A DNA stretch of 64,000 nt from Bacillus kwashiorkori (GTDB taxonomy: Bacteria > Bacillota > Bacilli > Bacillales > Caldibacillaceae): NCBI RefSeq assembly GCF_001375515.1, contig NZ_CTDX01000016.1, positions 372,001-436,000 of the forward strand, in the 5' to 3' direction. Shown here piece after piece: positions 63,970 to 64,000 of the stretch. Below the pieces are notes generated by a model that saw only the letters and a program-made list of their open reading frames with translations, had not been told where the DNA came from and searched no databases. Each line of letters opens with the position of its first letter. Within the stretch, counting starts at the first letter, position 1. The position numbers and the translations under genes were made by a program.

Positions 63970-64000
63970 TTAGTTTTTCGTTTTCACTTTACCTGTCCAT
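63970..64000 (-). CDS. yqhL: Partial 3' end of rhodanese-like protein YqhL
   Basis: On the minus strand, the last ten codons are Trp-Thr-Gly-Lys-Val-Lys-Thr-Lys-Asn-stop. The B. subtilis rhodanese YqhL ends in a similar GGFKKWTGK-type tail, and it is the gene next to gcvPB there. Only this tail is in the window, so nothing more can be said of the protein. Confidence 0.65.
   Translation of the reverse strand, partial: WTGKVKTKN

Overview
The window is a 64 kb piece of an AT-rich, spore-forming Gram-positive chromosome of the Bacillaceae type. The evidence is direct: a spore-germination protein of the GerA/SpoVAF family, a complete comG competence operon, a VrrA/YqfQ protein, T-box and glycine-riboswitch leaders, strong AGGAGG-type ribosome binding sites, and GTG/TTG starts. 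The gene order follows, from memory, the Bacillus subtilis block from yqzL-recO to gcvPB-yqhL almost gene for gene. I see no insertion sequence, prophage, tRNA, rRNA or CRISPR array. The species cannot be fixed from the sequence alone.

Layout. 0.1-4.3 kb: yqzL, recO and the T-box-controlled glycyl-tRNA synthetase genes glyQ-glyS. 4.4-9.5 kb: ccpN-yqfL (central carbon control), an unusual 0.65 kb gap, then dnaG-sigA. 10-14 kb: an acyl-CoA dehydrogenase, cytochrome c550 (cccA), trmK-yqfO. 14-18.6 kb: ispH and yqfQ on the minus strand, cshB and nfo on the plus strand, yqfT on the minus strand. 18.7-24 kb: zinc uptake and its regulator (znuC-znuB-zur), yqfX, ispG, yqfZ, yqgB. 24.3-34.7 kb: phosphate and envelope genes (Na/Pi cotransporter with a PhoU-like tail, sodA, yqgE, pbpA, pstS-pstC-pstA, pstB). 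34.8-46.6 kb: small conserved genes, rpmG, a folate enzyme, a rhomboid protease, a SpoVAF-like protein, yqgQ-glcK, an LTA synthase-type enzyme, yqgU, yqgW. 46.7-51.6 kb: yqgX, a MidA-type methyltransferase, a two-gene ABC exporter, yqgY and a Cys-containing regulator. 51.9-56.8 kb: comGA-comGG, aroK, yqzE. 56.9-64 kb: yqhG and the SNF2 helicase yqhH on the minus strand; a tandem glycine riboswitch and gcvT, gcvPA, gcvPB on the plus strand; and the last codons of yqhL at the right edge.

How the genes work together. Glycine is sensed twice: uncharged tRNA-Gly by the T-box before glyQS, and free glycine by the riboswitch before the glycine cleavage genes. Phosphate has a high-affinity Pst ABC system behind a textbook 11-bp-periodic PhoP box array, and a separate Na/Pi carrier behind a second array in the opposite orientation. 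Zinc uptake genes share an operon with their Zur repressor. The comG genes encode the competence pseudopilus. ispG and ispH supply two steps of the MEP isoprenoid pathway.

This is mostly conserved core chromosome and I found no clear new multi-gene system. The most interesting items are the inverted PhoP-like array, a Spo0A-box-like site over the putative dnaG-sigA promoter, a rhomboid protease without its TPR tail, the uncharacterised yqhG-yqhH helicase pair, a hydrophobic 27-codon micro-ORF, and several conserved-looking proteins of unknown function. All family assignments come from reading motifs and remembered homologues, not from a database search.
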